DNA from: Bacteroides sp. CAG:1060_57_27
Lineage (GTDB): Bacteria > Bacteroidota > Bacteroidia > Bacteroidales > UBA932
Assembly: GCA_001915575.1 (NCBI GenBank)
Contig: MNQT01000013.1
Coordinates: forward strand, 1-64,000
Direction: 5' to 3'
Length of the DNA stretch: 64,000 nucleotides
The translations under genes were made by a program, and so were the position numbers. Positions within the stretch are counted from its first letter, which is position 1; each line of letters starts with the position of its first letter. This document shows positions 16,868 through 25,910 of the stretch, in pieces. Below the pieces are notes generated by a model. It was not told the DNA's origin, did no database searches, and worked only from the letters and a program-made list of their open reading frames with translations.

Positions 16868-19459
16868 TCAGATGATCTCGAGGTCGGATGACTGCATCCA
16901 ACCCTGACGCCCGTCGGAGAGTTCGATGTTGCGCCACTGCCCCACGGTCTCCAGCACCTTGAGCTTCGTACCCTCGTGGAGCACGAAAAGGTCCTTGGCA
17001 GAATCGGCTGACGGTGCACTTTTCACGACGCTCACCGGACTCATTACTATGGCCTCGTCGGTATCGAAATATGCGGCGCGCTGTCCCGCGGCGAAGCAGA
17101 AGCAGGCCACCGAAATTATCAGCGCCACGATAGCGCAGATGAATCCCGTCTTCCTTACGCCTCCGCTCTCACCGGCGAAGAACATCACCGCCATTGCAAG
17201 GCACAGGGCGAGGGCCACGAGGGCGGCAGCCGTCCATGAATTCGAGGACATGGCCGAGGCAAGGCTGGAGAACCATACCGACAGGAAGAAGTCGGGAACG
17301 GCCTCGATGTTGTCCTGGATCATCGAATTGGCGAATTCGAGGTTGAAGCGGGCATCGGAATAGGAAGGGTTGCGCTTCAGGGCCCTCTCATAGTTGAGTA
17401 TGGCGTTCGGAAGGTCTCCGTCCTTGAAGTAGGCGTTTCCGAGGTTGTAGTACAGCTGTTCGCTCTCCAGCCCGGAGTCGAGAATGCCGTTCCAGCAGAG
17501 GACGGCCCCGTCCCAGTTCCCGGAGGCATAATGCTGCACGCCTGCGTTCCACAGAGAGTCGGATGCCGGAGTATTGTCTGCCGCCCCTGCCGCAAAGGGG
17601 AACAGAAGCAGCAGCAACGCGGCCAGGGTACCGGCAGAGGCCGCAGTCTTGTGTTTCCTGCCCATAGATGCGTCTATTTCGGATATTACTTTTACGGCAT
17701 TCTCATAATTGGCCGACATGGTCTCGACACCGGCATCGGGAGAATACCTTGCATACTCGCAGGCGTCCAGCAGAGATATGTACTCCGATACCGTGCCCTC
17801 AGGCACTCCGGCTCCTGCCAGGCGCGAGGCGATGTTGTCCTTGCTGAGTTCCGCGGCATCAAGGTTGAGCTTGTCGGAGACATAGCCGAGCAAGGCCCTG
17901 TGGAGTTCCTCGTAGAATGCCGTATACAGGTTCTTCTTCAGGAACACGCCCGCTTCGGCAAGCCGCTTGCGGGCCATTTTGGTGGCCTTCCGTGTCTTGA
18001 GCCCCGCCACGTCGGCACGGCGCCTGCGCAGGCCGGTTATCGCGGCATACGCACCGGCGGCAAGCACGAAGAGCAGCACCGTCACGAGCCAGAAAGCACC
18101 GGAGCCGATGAAGAAAGAGCCCGAAGCGGCCATGGCCGGAACCGTCACCGCAATATACCTTATGTCGCTGCCGAGATCCTTGACATTCCTGCGGTCGACT
18201 CCGGGAACGGCAGCGGCACCTCCCGCGGAAGCGGCAGGCTCTGACTCGCCGGAACGCACCACGTGTATCCCCAGAGGCTCGCTCTTCAGGGTGACATACC
18301 TGCGGGAGGACACATCGTAATAGCTGAATTCGACGGGACCTATCGTAAAGTCCCCGTGGCTCCTCGGGATGAAGGGATACTCGAATTCCCTGCCTGAAGG
18401 AAGGTCGGTGCTCTTGATGTCATACAGTTCGAAATCGGGAGGGAACTCCAGGGCCGGAGCCTCGAGCAGGGCTATGTTGCCCGTACCGGTAACCGATACC
18501 TTCAGCGAGGCGGCCTCGTGGGTAGCCAGGCTGTCGCGGGTGAGCGCGGCGCTCATGCTGAAACTGCCGACCGCTCCGTTGAACGATGCCGGAGCCCCCT
18601 GGGGCAGAGGACTGACCCTGACGCTGACCGGCTCGGAGACCACCCTCTGCCTTATGGTGCGGTAGTCGTCCTGGAAGAAACTGTCGAAGATGCTGCCGGT
18701 AGATATGCTCGGAGCCCTGACGTTCACAAGGCATACCAGCTCGGCGGGATCGATCGTCAGGGTGCCTTCCTGCTGGGGGATTATGGTCCAGCTGCTGAGG
18801 ACGGCGGAATTGTATATCTTGTCGTCCACGCTTTCGCGCTGGAACTCTATGTTCTGCCTCGCCGGGGATTCCTGGCTCCAGAAACCGTGGAAATCAGGGA
18901 ACTTGGCATTCTCGAAACCTGCGATGTTGACCCTCTGGTAGAGCTTGAGCGTCGCCGTGAGCCGCTCGCCCACGACCGCGCTGCGCTTGCTGAGCGTAAG
19001 GGTCATGAAAAGGTCGTCCGGAGCTATGGTTCCCGTCTCGGGGCTGCCTCCGCCCTGCTGCTCGGCAGGCCTGTCGTCCTTGACGACTTCGATCTGGGGG
19101 ATGCCGGAAGTATATACTTTCCCGTTAACCGTAATCCTTGCGGCGGGGAGGCTGAAATTTCCGGTCTTTTTCGGCATCAGTATATAGGTGTACGATGTCT
19201 GGGTGGTCTTCGTACGCTTGCCGTAGACTATGGTAGTGGAAGACGAGACCTGCCTGCTCGGGCCGTACACGAGCTGGAAGTCCTCGCCGGGCTCCCATTC
19301 GCAGCCCGACGGAATGTCCTCGCCGGAAATCACGAACGTTATGTTGAACTGCTCGTTGACCCCTACGAGATTCGTCGCCTGAATCCTTATCTCGGGCTGC
19401 GCGAAAGCCACAGCCGAAATGGCCGCAAAGGCCAGAAATGCCAATAACTTCCTGATCAT
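16868..19459 (-). CDS. batD/batE: BatD-BatE fusion protein of the Bat operon
   Basis: 863 residues in one frame. Residues 1-20 are a signal peptide. The following about 400 residues match BatD: tandem beta domains with GNFSLPAARITVNGKVYTS and VGERLTATLKLYQ. A transmembrane helix and a cytoplasmic-type tail come next. At residue 599 (17663-17665) an ATG begins a BatE-like part: signal-like helix, TPR repeat (LYYNLGNAYFKDGDLPNAI), two membrane helices and an SH3-like end. BatD and BatE are usually separate proteins. The start ATG at 19459 overlaps the batC stop (TGATG). The C-terminal 265 residues could also be made separately from the internal ATG. Bat proteins were named for aerotolerance, and their biochemical role is unsettled. 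Confidence 0.85.
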   Translation of the reverse strand: MIRKLLAFLAFAAISAVAFAQPEIRIQATNLVGVNEQFNITFVISGEDIPSGCEWEPGEDFQLVYGPSRQVSSSTTIVYGKRTKTTQTSYTYILMPKKTGNFSLPAARITVNGKVYTSGIPQIEVVKDDRPAEQQGGGSPETGTIAPDDLFMTLTLSKRSAVVGERLTATLKLYQRVNIAGFENAKFPDFHGFWSQESPARQNIEFQRESVDDKIYNSAVLSSWTIIPQQEGTLTIDPAELVCLVNVRAPSISTGSIFDSFFQDDYRTIRQRVVSEPVSVRVSPLPQGAPASFNGAVGSFSMSAALTRDSLATHEAASLKVSVTGTGNIALLEAPALEFPPDFELYDIKSTDLPSGREFEYPFIPRSHGDFTIGPVEFSYYDVSSRRYVTLKSEPLGIHVVRSGESEPAASAGGAAAVPGVDRRNVKDLGSDIRYIAVTVPAMAASGSFFIGSGAFWLVTVLLFVLAAGAYAAITGLRRRRADVAGLKTRKATKMARKRLAEAGVFLKKNLYTAFYEELHRALLGYVSDKLNLDAAELSKDNIASRLAGAGVPEGTVSEYISLLDACEYARYSPDAGVETMSANYENAVKVISEIDASMGRKHKTAASAGTLAALLLLLFPFAAGAADNTPASDSLWNAGVQHYASGNWDGAVLCWNGILDSGLESEQLYYNLGNAYFKDGDLPNAILNYERALKRNPSYSDARFNLEFANSMIQDNIEAVPDFFLSVWFSSLASAMSSNSWTAAALVALALCLAMAVMFFAGESGGVRKTGFICAIVALIISVACFCFAAGQRAAYFDTDEAIVMSPVSVVKSAPSADSAKDLFVLHEGTKLKVLETVGQWRNIELSDGRQGWMQSSDLEII

Positions 19460-20169
19460 CACCAATTTTTTTCTTTCTGACTCGATTCGAGGAGACGGGC
19501 CTTCTCACGCTTGACCTTCTCCTGGGTCTCGTCCTCCTTTGCCTGGATCGCCCTCAGCATCTGGCTGGCCTGCTGCCTGGATATTCCGGAAGGGGCGTCC
19601 TGGGACCGGCCGTCCCCGCCATCCTGCCGCTGGTCCTGATTCTGATCCTGCTGATCCTGGTTCTGTTGGTTCTGCTGCTGATCCTGCTGGTCCTGCTGAT
19701 TCTGTTGATCCTGCTGATTCTGATTCTGCTGACCACTACCCTGGTTCTGCCGGTTTTCCAGCATCTTCTTCGCATAGGTATAGTTCTCCTTCGCCTCGAG
19801 GTCGGAAGGGTTCAGCAGCAGCGACTGCCTGAAATATTCCACGGCGGCCTGATAGTCCTGCCGGGCAAGGGCTATGTCTCCGGCGTTGAAATGATAGTCG
19901 GAGCTCCCTTCTCCCGCCTCCCCTACGGTCTCGAGAGCCTTGGCGGCGGAATCATAGTCCTGCTCGCGGTATAGCGCAGACGCCAGGTTATACTGGGCCT
20001 TGAGCGAGGTGGAATCCTTGAGGACCGCCTTGCGGTAGTCGATTTCCGCGGCACGGTAGTTCTCCTTGCGGAACTGTCTGTTGCCCCTACGCACGTCGCG
20101 TCTGTCATCCTGTGCGGACGAGGGCAGCAGCGGAAGCAGCAGCAATATTATGGTCAACAAGCTTCTCAT
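19459..20169 (-). CDS. batC: BatC, TPR protein with Gln/Asn-rich linker
   Basis: 236 residues with an N-terminal signal peptide (about 1-19). TPR-like helices cover residues about 28-135 (GNRQFRKENYRAAEIDYRKA; YHFNAGDIALARQDYQAA; ENYTYAKKMLENR). A Q/N/D low-complexity stretch follows (141-182), then a basic helical C terminus. It is probably periplasmic or membrane-associated and acts as a protein-interaction module with the BatA/BatB VWA proteins. It starts 5 bp after the batB stop and shares one base with the batD start, so the block is tightly coupled. Confidence 0.9.
   Translation of the reverse strand: MRSLLTIILLLLPLLPSSAQDDRRDVRRGNRQFRKENYRAAEIDYRKAVLKDSTSLKAQYNLASALYREQDYDSAAKALETVGEAGEGSSDYHFNAGDIALARQDYQAAVEYFRQSLLLNPSDLEAKENYTYAKKMLENRQNQGSGQQNQNQQDQQNQQDQQDQQQNQQNQDQQDQNQDQRQDGGDGRSQDAPSGISRQQASQMLRAIQAKEDETQEKVKREKARLLESSQKEKNW
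19633..19730 (-). repeat. Gln/Asn-coding short tandem repeat inside batC
   Basis: Imperfect tandem 3-12-bp units built from CTG, ATC and ATT on the plus strand (CAG, GAT and AAT codons in the coding sense) encode about 40 residues of Q, N and D. Such tracts can change length by slippage. All visible units keep the reading frame. Confidence 0.8.
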
Positions 20170-20174
20170 ATTTC

Positions 20175-21173
20175 CTAAAACAGCCTCCTGATGAACCTTC
20201 GGCGCCCTATGAGTATCTCTATCACGAAGAAGACGAGAGCCGCGCCGAAAAAGTACATATACTGCTCGTCATACTCTTCGAAGACGATCGAGCTGAACTT
20301 CTCGTCCTCGAAGCTGCGAATCTGCTCTATTATGGGATTCAGGCCGAACTCCTCGTTGCCGGCCTGCACGTATATTCCGTTGCCAGCGGACGCTATGTCC
20401 TTGAGGGTCTGCTCGTCGAGCTTCGAGACTACTATCTCTCCGTTGCTGTCCTTGAGCAGCTGTCCGTCGACGCTCAACGGCTGTCCGCGCAGCGAGCCGA
20501 CTCCGACGGTGTAGACCCTTATGCCGGTCTTGGCCACATCCCTGGCGGCCTGCACGGGGTCGTCCTCATGGTTCTCGCCGTCCGTAATCACTATTATGGC
20601 CCGGCTTCTTTCGCTCTGCACGCTGAAACTCCTGGCCGCGGTGATTATGGCGTCGCCTATCGCCGTACCCTGGACAGGGACAGACCTCGTGTCTATGTTG
20701 TCGAGGAACATCTTGGCCGAGACATAGTCCGTGGTAATCGGAAGCTGAACGAAGGAGCTTCCGGCAAAGATCACCAGTCCTATCCTGTCGTCCTGCAGAC
20801 GGTCCACAAGCCTCGATATGGCAAGCTTGGCCCTCGTAAGCCTGTCGGGGGAATAGTCCTTCGCAAGCATGGAATTGGACACGTCCAGGCATATCATTAT
20901 CTCGGCGCCGCTGGTCTCGTGCCGGGCCAGCTTCGCACCGGTCACAGGCCTGGAAAGTCCGATGACGAAACATGCGAAGCCGAGGCAGAACAGCGCCACA
21001 CGCCACCACCCCTTGGAAGACGACCACGAAGGCATCAGGGCAGAGACGAGAGCCTCGTCGCCGAAGCGGCGCATGCGCCTGCGCCTGCCGGCCCTCATCA
21101 GTGCGTATACCACCGGTATCAAGGGCACCAGCAGCAACAGGTACAGAAATATGGGATTTCCGAAATACAGCAT
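20175..21173 (-). CDS. batB: BatB, von Willebrand factor A membrane protein
   Basis: 332 residues. An N-terminal transmembrane helix (about 8-27) and a second one (about 58-74) precede a VWA domain with the metal-site motif DVSNS (97-101), conserved TTD (ITTDYVSAKM) and a late TDGEN motif. A C-terminal hydrophobic helix (FFGAALVFFVIEILIG) closes the protein. The ATG at 21173 shares one base with the batA stop (TAATG) and gives the expected MLYFGNPIFLYL start. The longer upstream reading lies entirely inside batA and is not used. It is paired with BatA in the membrane. Confidence 0.93.
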   Translation of the reverse strand: MLYFGNPIFLYLLLLVPLIPVVYALMRAGRRRRMRRFGDEALVSALMPSWSSSKGWWRVALFCLGFACFVIGLSRPVTGAKLARHETSGAEIMICLDVSNSMLAKDYSPDRLTRAKLAISRLVDRLQDDRIGLVIFAGSSFVQLPITTDYVSAKMFLDNIDTRSVPVQGTAIGDAIITAARSFSVQSERSRAIIVITDGENHEDDPVQAARDVAKTGIRVYTVGVGSLRGQPLSVDGQLLKDSNGEIVVSKLDEQTLKDIASAGNGIYVQAGNEEFGLNPIIEQIRSFEDEKFSSIVFEEYDEQYMYFFGAALVFFVIEILIGRRRFIRRLF

Positions 21174-22156
21174 TACGGCATCCTCCTTATCAACAGTTTG
21201 ACAAGCAGCTCGAGCAGCAGGCACACGAGTGCGGCAAGGGCGAACGGGCCGAACTTCTCCTTATACACAGGGAAGCTGTCCACGGTTGTCCGAGACGTCT
21301 CCATGCGGTTGATCTCGGAATATATCTCCGCGAGCTTGGTGTTGTCGGTAGCCCTGAAATACCGGCCGCCGGTAGTCTCGGCGATCTGTCTGAGAAGGTC
21401 CTCGTCCAGCTCCACCCGAACGTTCTGGACCTCGACTCCCCACGGCGTCATGACCGGATACGGAGCGACCCCGTTGGCACCGACGCCTATCGTATATACC
21501 CTCACTCCGTAGGTCCTGGCTATTTCCGCCGCGGTCAGGGGCGCGATCTCACCGCGGTTGTTCACTCCGTCGGTGAGCAGTATCACGACCTTGCTCAGGG
21601 CGTCCGATTCCGAAAGGCGCGCCACGGCAGTCGCAAGTCCGTTGCCTATCGCCGTTCCGTCATCGATGAGATCCGTCTGGACCTCCTTCATCATGTTTAT
21701 CAGCGTCGCCCTGTCGGTAGTGAGGGGACACTGCGTATAGCTTTCGCCTGCGAAGACGACTATGCCCATCCTGTCCGTAGGCCGCTGGGCGATGAATTCA
21801 ATGGCAATGTCCTTCGCCGCGCTGACCCTGTCGGGAGTGAAGTCCCTGGCAAGCATGGTGGTGGACACGTCCATTGCGAATATTATGTCTATTCCTTCCG
21901 TATCCACCCTCTCCAGTTCGGTGGACGACCTGGGACGGGCGATCGACACTATTATCAGGCTGAGCGCGGCAATCCTGAGCACGAAAGGCAGATGACGGAG
22001 CACCGAAAGCACGGATTTCCCGCCTGCCGTCCACGGAAAGGCAATCGACACCCTCATGTGCGGGTCGCGCTCCCGGAGCTCGAGGTACAGGTAGTGCGCG
22101 ACGAGGAGCAGGGGCACGGCAAGGAGCCACAGGAGTTCCGGATACTCAAAGAACAT
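21173..22156 (-). CDS. batA: BatA, von Willebrand factor A membrane protein
   Basis: 327 residues with membrane helices at about 8-24 and 56-73, then a VWA domain. The MIDAS motif reads DVSTT (96-100), so the fifth position is Thr instead of the usual Ser. CPLTTDRATL and LLTDGVNNRGE follow. A C-terminal helix lies in ALAALVCLLLELLVKLLI. The ATG at 22156 overlaps the upstream gene by 11 bp and gives MFFEYPELLWLL, the family-typical start. An in-frame TTG seven codons earlier is less likely. It acts with BatB, MoxR and the DUF58 protein. Confidence 0.93.
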   Translation of the reverse strand: MFFEYPELLWLLAVPLLLVAHYLYLELRERDPHMRVSIAFPWTAGGKSVLSVLRHLPFVLRIAALSLIIVSIARPRSSTELERVDTEGIDIIFAMDVSTTMLARDFTPDRVSAAKDIAIEFIAQRPTDRMGIVVFAGESYTQCPLTTDRATLINMMKEVQTDLIDDGTAIGNGLATAVARLSESDALSKVVILLTDGVNNRGEIAPLTAAEIARTYGVRVYTIGVGANGVAPYPVMTPWGVEVQNVRVELDEDLLRQIAETTGGRYFRATDNTKLAEIYSEINRMETSRTTVDSFPVYKEKFGPFALAALVCLLLELLVKLLIRRMP

Positions 22157-23102
22157 CGGCCTTGCGCTCCTCCTCAAGCCTGGTCTTATAGGTTGCCGTC
22201 ACGAACTCGACTGCGGTGCCGAGGGCGGACGAAGCCTCGTCGCGGTCCGCGACATGCTTGGCGAACTTTACATAGTCGGCACATTCGAAAAGCTCCCTGG
22301 ACGAGTCGAAAACCTGCTTCGGTATGCCGTCGCGGCCCTTCAGCGCCGAGAACAGCTCGTCGGTCGTCATCTCGGGGGCGTCCACCCCGAAACGGTCTTC
22401 AATATAGAGCTTCAGGGCGTCCGTTATGCCGGAATAGTATGCCTTCTGCATCTCAGGAGCCCAGTATCTGTCCGAACGGAACTTGTCGAGGGTGCGCAGC
22501 GCCACGATATAGGCCGACTCGGGAGTCTTTTCCTCCGCACCGGCTCCAGCCCTCCTTCTCCGCACGAGCCACACGGCGGCCCAGACTATCGCGGCAAGTG
22601 CCAGGACGGCCCCCATGTACGGGAGCAGCTCCTTGAAAGTCAGGGGATAGCGCATCTGCCCCTTTATGTCGTTGACGACAAAGGTGGCCGTATCCACAGG
22701 CATGGCCCTGACCTCGATCGTCTCCGGGTCGAACAGCAGCGTATCGACCGCTCCGCCGGGACGGATGCGGCGCAAGGCCACCGGAGGCAGCACGCACCTT
22801 CCTTCCTCGAAGGGGGCGACGACCACCGTTCCGAGTATGTCGGCAGCGGCGGACTTCCTGTCCACGCCGAGAGTGTCAAGCTGCCAGCCCCTCACCACGG
22901 CTATGCTGTCGCTGCGGTATACCGACTCGAGGTCCTGGAGTTCCAGGACAGTCCCTTCCTGCACGCCGTCGAGCCGGAACCCGTATTCGAACTGGTCGGC
23001 CACAAGCACGGAGTCCCTTTCCTGCAGGGGCCTCAGATAGGCCTTGCCGGAAGGAACCACATCCGCCATAACGGCTAAAAGTATCAGACAAAAGGTCTTC
23101 AT
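22146..23102 (-). CDS. Membrane protein of the Bat operon (DUF4381-like position), function unknown
   Basis: 318 residues: signal peptide (1 to about 18), an extracytoplasmic beta-rich region of about 140 residues, one transmembrane helix (161-180), an Arg-rich stop-transfer sequence, and a cytoplasmic helical domain of about 120 residues containing YWAPEMQKAYYSGITDALKLYIEDRF. The cytoplasmic part resembles that of BatD-like proteins. It sits between the DUF58 and batA genes, where moxR/VWA operons often carry a DUF4381-type protein, but I base the family only on position and layout. The start overlaps the DUF58 stop by 4 bp (ATGA). Confidence 0.75.
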   Translation of the reverse strand: MKTFCLILLAVMADVVPSGKAYLRPLQERDSVLVADQFEYGFRLDGVQEGTVLELQDLESVYRSDSIAVVRGWQLDTLGVDRKSAAADILGTVVVAPFEEGRCVLPPVALRRIRPGGAVDTLLFDPETIEVRAMPVDTATFVVNDIKGQMRYPLTFKELLPYMGAVLALAAIVWAAVWLVRRRRAGAGAEEKTPESAYIVALRTLDKFRSDRYWAPEMQKAYYSGITDALKLYIEDRFGVDAPEMTTDELFSALKGRDGIPKQVFDSSRELFECADYVKFAKHVADRDEASSALGTAVEFVTATYKTRLEEERKADVL

Positions 23103-23998
23103 CTCCTGTTGAATAGGGCCATCAGCGATTTCACATAGTCGGAACCGGTAGGAATCTCCACGCTGTCGACCCTGTAACGGTTGAAAAGCGCGGACTCCTT
23201 CGAGCAGAGTTCCGAAAACCAGCGGGAGTAGGCCTCGCGTACGCGCCGGCTGTCGGTATTGATCCAGGAGCACTTTCCGGATTCGCTATCCTTGATATGC
23301 ACGAGTCCCATGGGGACGATCCCGCGCTCCCTCGGGTCGCACACCTTTATGATGCTCAGGTCGTGCCTCAGGGCCGCGACCTTGAGGGCCTCCTCATAGC
23401 GGGGCTCCCCGTCAGGCGAGACGTCGAGCATGTCGCTCAGCAAGAAGGCCGTACATTTCTTCTTGACGGCATTCGACAGGAAACGCAGGGCCATGCCTAT
23501 GTCGGTCCCGTCGGATGTCGGGCGGAGCTGGAGCATTTCGCGGATTATATGCAGCAGATGCTGCCGTCCCTTCGCCGGGCGGATGAACTTCTCCACCTTG
23601 TCGGAGAAGAACAGGGCGCCTACCTTGTCGTTGTTGAGAATCGCACTGTAGCTGAGTACCGCGGCAATTTCCGCGAGCAACTCGCGCTTGGTCTGCACGA
23701 GGGTTCCGAACTGTCCCGAGCGGCTGACATCCACAAGCAGCACCACCGTGAGTTCCCTCTCCTCCTCGAACACCTTTATGTACGGAGCGCGCAGCCTGGC
23801 CGTGACATTCCAGTCCATGGCCCTTACGTCGTCGCCCCACCTGTACTCCCGCACTTCGCTGAAGGTCATACCACGCCCCTTGAAGGCCGAATGGTACTCT
23901 CCCGCAAAGATCTGCCGGGACAGGGCCTTCGTCCTTATCTCGATCTTACGGACCTTGGAAAGCAGGTCCGAAGTACTGTTACGGGACGATGACGGCAT
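23099..23998 (-). CDS. DUF58 (VWA-like) protein
   Basis: 299 residues, soluble. The DUF58 signature G-R-G-M-T-F-S-E-V-R-E-Y through GDDVRAMDWNVTAR is at residues 41-68. A VWA-like DVSRS motif is at 90-94, and the C-terminal part carries AFLLSDMLDVSP. Proteins of this family accompany MoxR AAA+ ATPases and probably act as substrates or adaptors with the VWA proteins. The gene overlaps the moxR 3' end by 20 bp and the following membrane-protein gene by 4 bp, so all are co-translated. Confidence 0.92.
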   Translation of the reverse strand: MPSSSRNSTSDLLSKVRKIEIRTKALSRQIFAGEYHSAFKGRGMTFSEVREYRWGDDVRAMDWNVTARLRAPYIKVFEEERELTVVLLVDVSRSGQFGTLVQTKRELLAEIAAVLSYSAILNNDKVGALFFSDKVEKFIRPAKGRQHLLHIIREMLQLRPTSDGTDIGMALRFLSNAVKKKCTAFLLSDMLDVSPDGEPRYEEALKVAALRHDLSIIKVCDPRERGIVPMGLVHIKDSESGKCSWINTDSRRVREAYSRWFSELCSKESALFNRYRVDSVEIPTGSDYVKSLMALFNRR

Positions 23999-24971
23999 TG
24001 ATTATCTGTTCGATTATCTGTTCGGGTACGACATTCTCCGCCTCTGCCTCGTAGCTCAGGCCTATCCTGTGCCTGAGCACCTCAGGGCACACGGCACGCA
24101 CGTCCTCAGGAATCACATAGCCCCTGCGCTTTATGAAAGCGTAAGCCTTGGCAGCCATGGAGAGGCTGATGCTCGCACGCGGAGACGCTCCGAAGGATAT
24201 GAAGTCCTTGACCGATGCAAGACCGTAGTCCTCAGGGGTACGGGTGGCGTAGACGATGTCGACTATGTATCTCTCTATCTTCTCGTCCATATAGACCTCG
24301 CGCACGACCTCGCGCGCCCTGATGATATCTTCGGGGCCTACGACCTTGGAAGCCCTGGGGAAAGTCCCGCTGTTGTTCATCCTGACGATGAGCTTCTCCT
24401 CGTCCTTCTTGGGATAGCCCACGACAACCTTGAGCATGAAACGGTCGACCTGCGCCTCGGGAAGCGGATATGTGCCTTCCTGCTCGATAGGGTTCTGCGT
24501 GGCCATGACGAGGAACGGATCGGGCAGGCGGTAGGTCTCGTCGCCGAGCGTGACCTGCCTTTCCTGCATGGCTTCGAGCAGCGCCGACTGCACCTTGGCG
24601 GGGGCACGGTTGATTTCGTCCGCGAGCACGAAGTTGGCGAATACGGGGCCCTTGTGAACCTCGAACTGCTCCTTCTTCTGAGAGTAGATGAGCGTACCCG
24701 TGACATCGGCAGGCAGCAGGTCGGGAGTGAACTGGATACGGCTGAACTTTGCGTCGACCGCCTGGGCGAGGGTGCTGATCGCGAGGGTCTTGGCCAGACC
24801 GGGCACACCTTCCAGGAGTATGTGGCCTCCGGCAAGCATGGCAATCATCAGGTTCTCCACGAGATGCTTCTGCCCCACTATCACCTTGCCCATCTCGAGG
24901 GAAAGGAGATCGACGAACGCGCTTTCCTTCTGTATGCGCTCGTTGAGCTCTTTTATGTTCACACTTTCCAT
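23979..24971 (-). CDS. moxR: MoxR-family AAA+ ATPase
   Basis: 330 residues. Walker A is GVPGLAKT (55-62), Walker B is LADEINR (116-122), and sensor 1 is in LVMATQNPIEQEGTYPLPEAQVDRF (broken by several residues between motifs). A C-terminal lid domain follows. MoxR ATPases are chaperone-like and work with VWA proteins to mature or insert metal or protein components. This is the first gene of the Bat operon. The ATG at 24971 gives MESVNIKEL. The 24 bp upstream separate it from the divergent truA gene, and no clear minus-strand promoter is readable there. Confidence 0.95.
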   Translation of the reverse strand: MESVNIKELNERIQKESAFVDLLSLEMGKVIVGQKHLVENLMIAMLAGGHILLEGVPGLAKTLAISTLAQAVDAKFSRIQFTPDLLPADVTGTLIYSQKKEQFEVHKGPVFANFVLADEINRAPAKVQSALLEAMQERQVTLGDETYRLPDPFLVMATQNPIEQEGTYPLPEAQVDRFMLKVVVGYPKKDEEKLIVRMNNSGTFPRASKVVGPEDIIRAREVVREVYMDEKIERYIVDIVYATRTPEDYGLASVKDFISFGASPRASISLSMAAKAYAFIKRRGYVIPEDVRAVCPEVLRHRIGLSYEAEAENVVPEQIIEQIINAVIVP

Positions 24972-24980
24972 ATATTTTGA

Positions 24981-24988
24981 TATTTTTG
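24981..24988 (+). promoter_or_regulatory. -7 promoter element for truA
   Basis: TATTTTTG fits TAnnTTTG and ends 7 bases before the truA ATG, implying a nearly leaderless transcript. A matching -33 TTTG at the proper distance is not present, so support is partial. Confidence 0.45.
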
Positions 24989-24995
24989 CGTCGTT

Positions 24996-25802
24996 ATGCG
25001 GTATAAAATCACACTGTCCTACTGCGGAGCCGGCTTCCACGGCTGGCAGATCCAGCCCTCGGCATCCAGCGTCCAGCAGACTCTCGCGGAAGCCCTGTCC
25101 ACACTGCTGCGCGCCCCGGTAAGCCTGACCGGCGCGGGCCGTACCGACACGGGCGTGAACGCTATCGGGTATGTCGCACACTTCGATGCCGCAGAAGGTC
25201 TGGACACGGCATTGCTACAATGCAAATTAAATGCCATTACTCCGCATTCGATAACCGTACACGGCATCGTCCCGGCAGCGGACGGCTTCCACGCCAGGTT
25301 CGACGCCTTACAGCGCGAATATACATATTATCTGCACAGGGTCAAAGACCCGTTCGCGGAACATCATTCATACCTGTGCGCATACCCGGAAATGGACTTC
25401 GGGAAAATGAACGCCGCCGCCTCGATGCTGCTCGGGACACACGACTTCCGCTGCTTCGAAAAGACCGGGGCAGACTCCAAGACTTCAATATGCACCGTAA
25501 GCTATGCGGAATGGCACAGCTACGAACCCTGTCTGCCCGTATTCAGGCGCAGGGGGCCCGACTCTCTTCCGCTTCCCGACTACTGGTACTTCCGCATCCG
25601 GGCAGACCGCTTCCTTCGCAACATGGTAAGGGCCGTCGTGGGAACGCTCGTCGAAGTGGGCCGGGGCAAGAGGAGCATCGACGGCTTCGCCTCGCTCATC
25701 CTCGAACCGGGCTCGTCCGAGGAAAGGGGCACGCTGCGCAGCCTCGCCGGAGAAAGTGTCCCCGGGCATGCCCTTTTCCTCTCCGGGATAGACTACGAAT
25801 AG
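24996..25802 (+). CDS. truA: tRNA pseudouridine(38-40) synthase
   Basis: Converts uridines 38-40 in the anticodon arm of tRNAs to pseudouridine. The 268 residues carry the catalytic motif GAGRTDTGVNA with D51 as nucleophile, the N-terminal YCGAGFHGWQIQP, and C-terminal FLRNMVRAVVGTLVEVG. Complete and of ordinary length. It is divergent from moxR with only 24 bp between the starts. It appears monocistronic, because a promoter element (25846-25853) precedes the next gene. Confidence 0.95.
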   Translation: MRYKITLSYCGAGFHGWQIQPSASSVQQTLAEALSTLLRAPVSLTGAGRTDTGVNAIGYVAHFDAAEGLDTALLQCKLNAITPHSITVHGIVPAADGFHARFDALQREYTYYLHRVKDPFAEHHSYLCAYPEMDFGKMNAAASMLLGTHDFRCFEKTGADSKTSICTVSYAEWHSYEPCLPVFRRRGPDSLPLPDYWYFRIRADRFLRNMVRAVVGTLVEVGRGKRSIDGFASLILEPGSSEERGTLRSLAGESVPGHALFLSGIDYE

Positions 25803-25845
25803 TCCTTTTATAAGCGGAAAGCAAGGAAATTCGACTTCTTTTACA

Positions 25846-25873
25846 TATCTTTGCAGGTTGGGGAGTAGTCCCC
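25846..25873 (+). promoter_or_regulatory. -7 element and 5' leader hairpin upstream of exbB
   Basis: TATCTTTG (25846-25853) is a perfect -7 box, with no clear -33 TTTG. Shortly after the expected start site a compact hairpin GGGGA-GTAG-TCCCC (25860-25873) would form at the very 5' end of the mRNA. The remaining leader to the ATG at 25911 is AT-rich. The hairpin may stabilise the transcript. Confidence 0.55.
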
Positions 25874-25910
25874 TTTCGTTAGGACAAGAACAAAAAATCA
25901 TAAAGAAAGT

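Noticed and set aside
17640..17690. A sequencing frameshift or lost stop separating batD and batE
   Set aside because: The frame runs through without a shift and the junction reads cleanly. A lost stop cannot be excluded, so it is listed as a finding and not as a broken gene.
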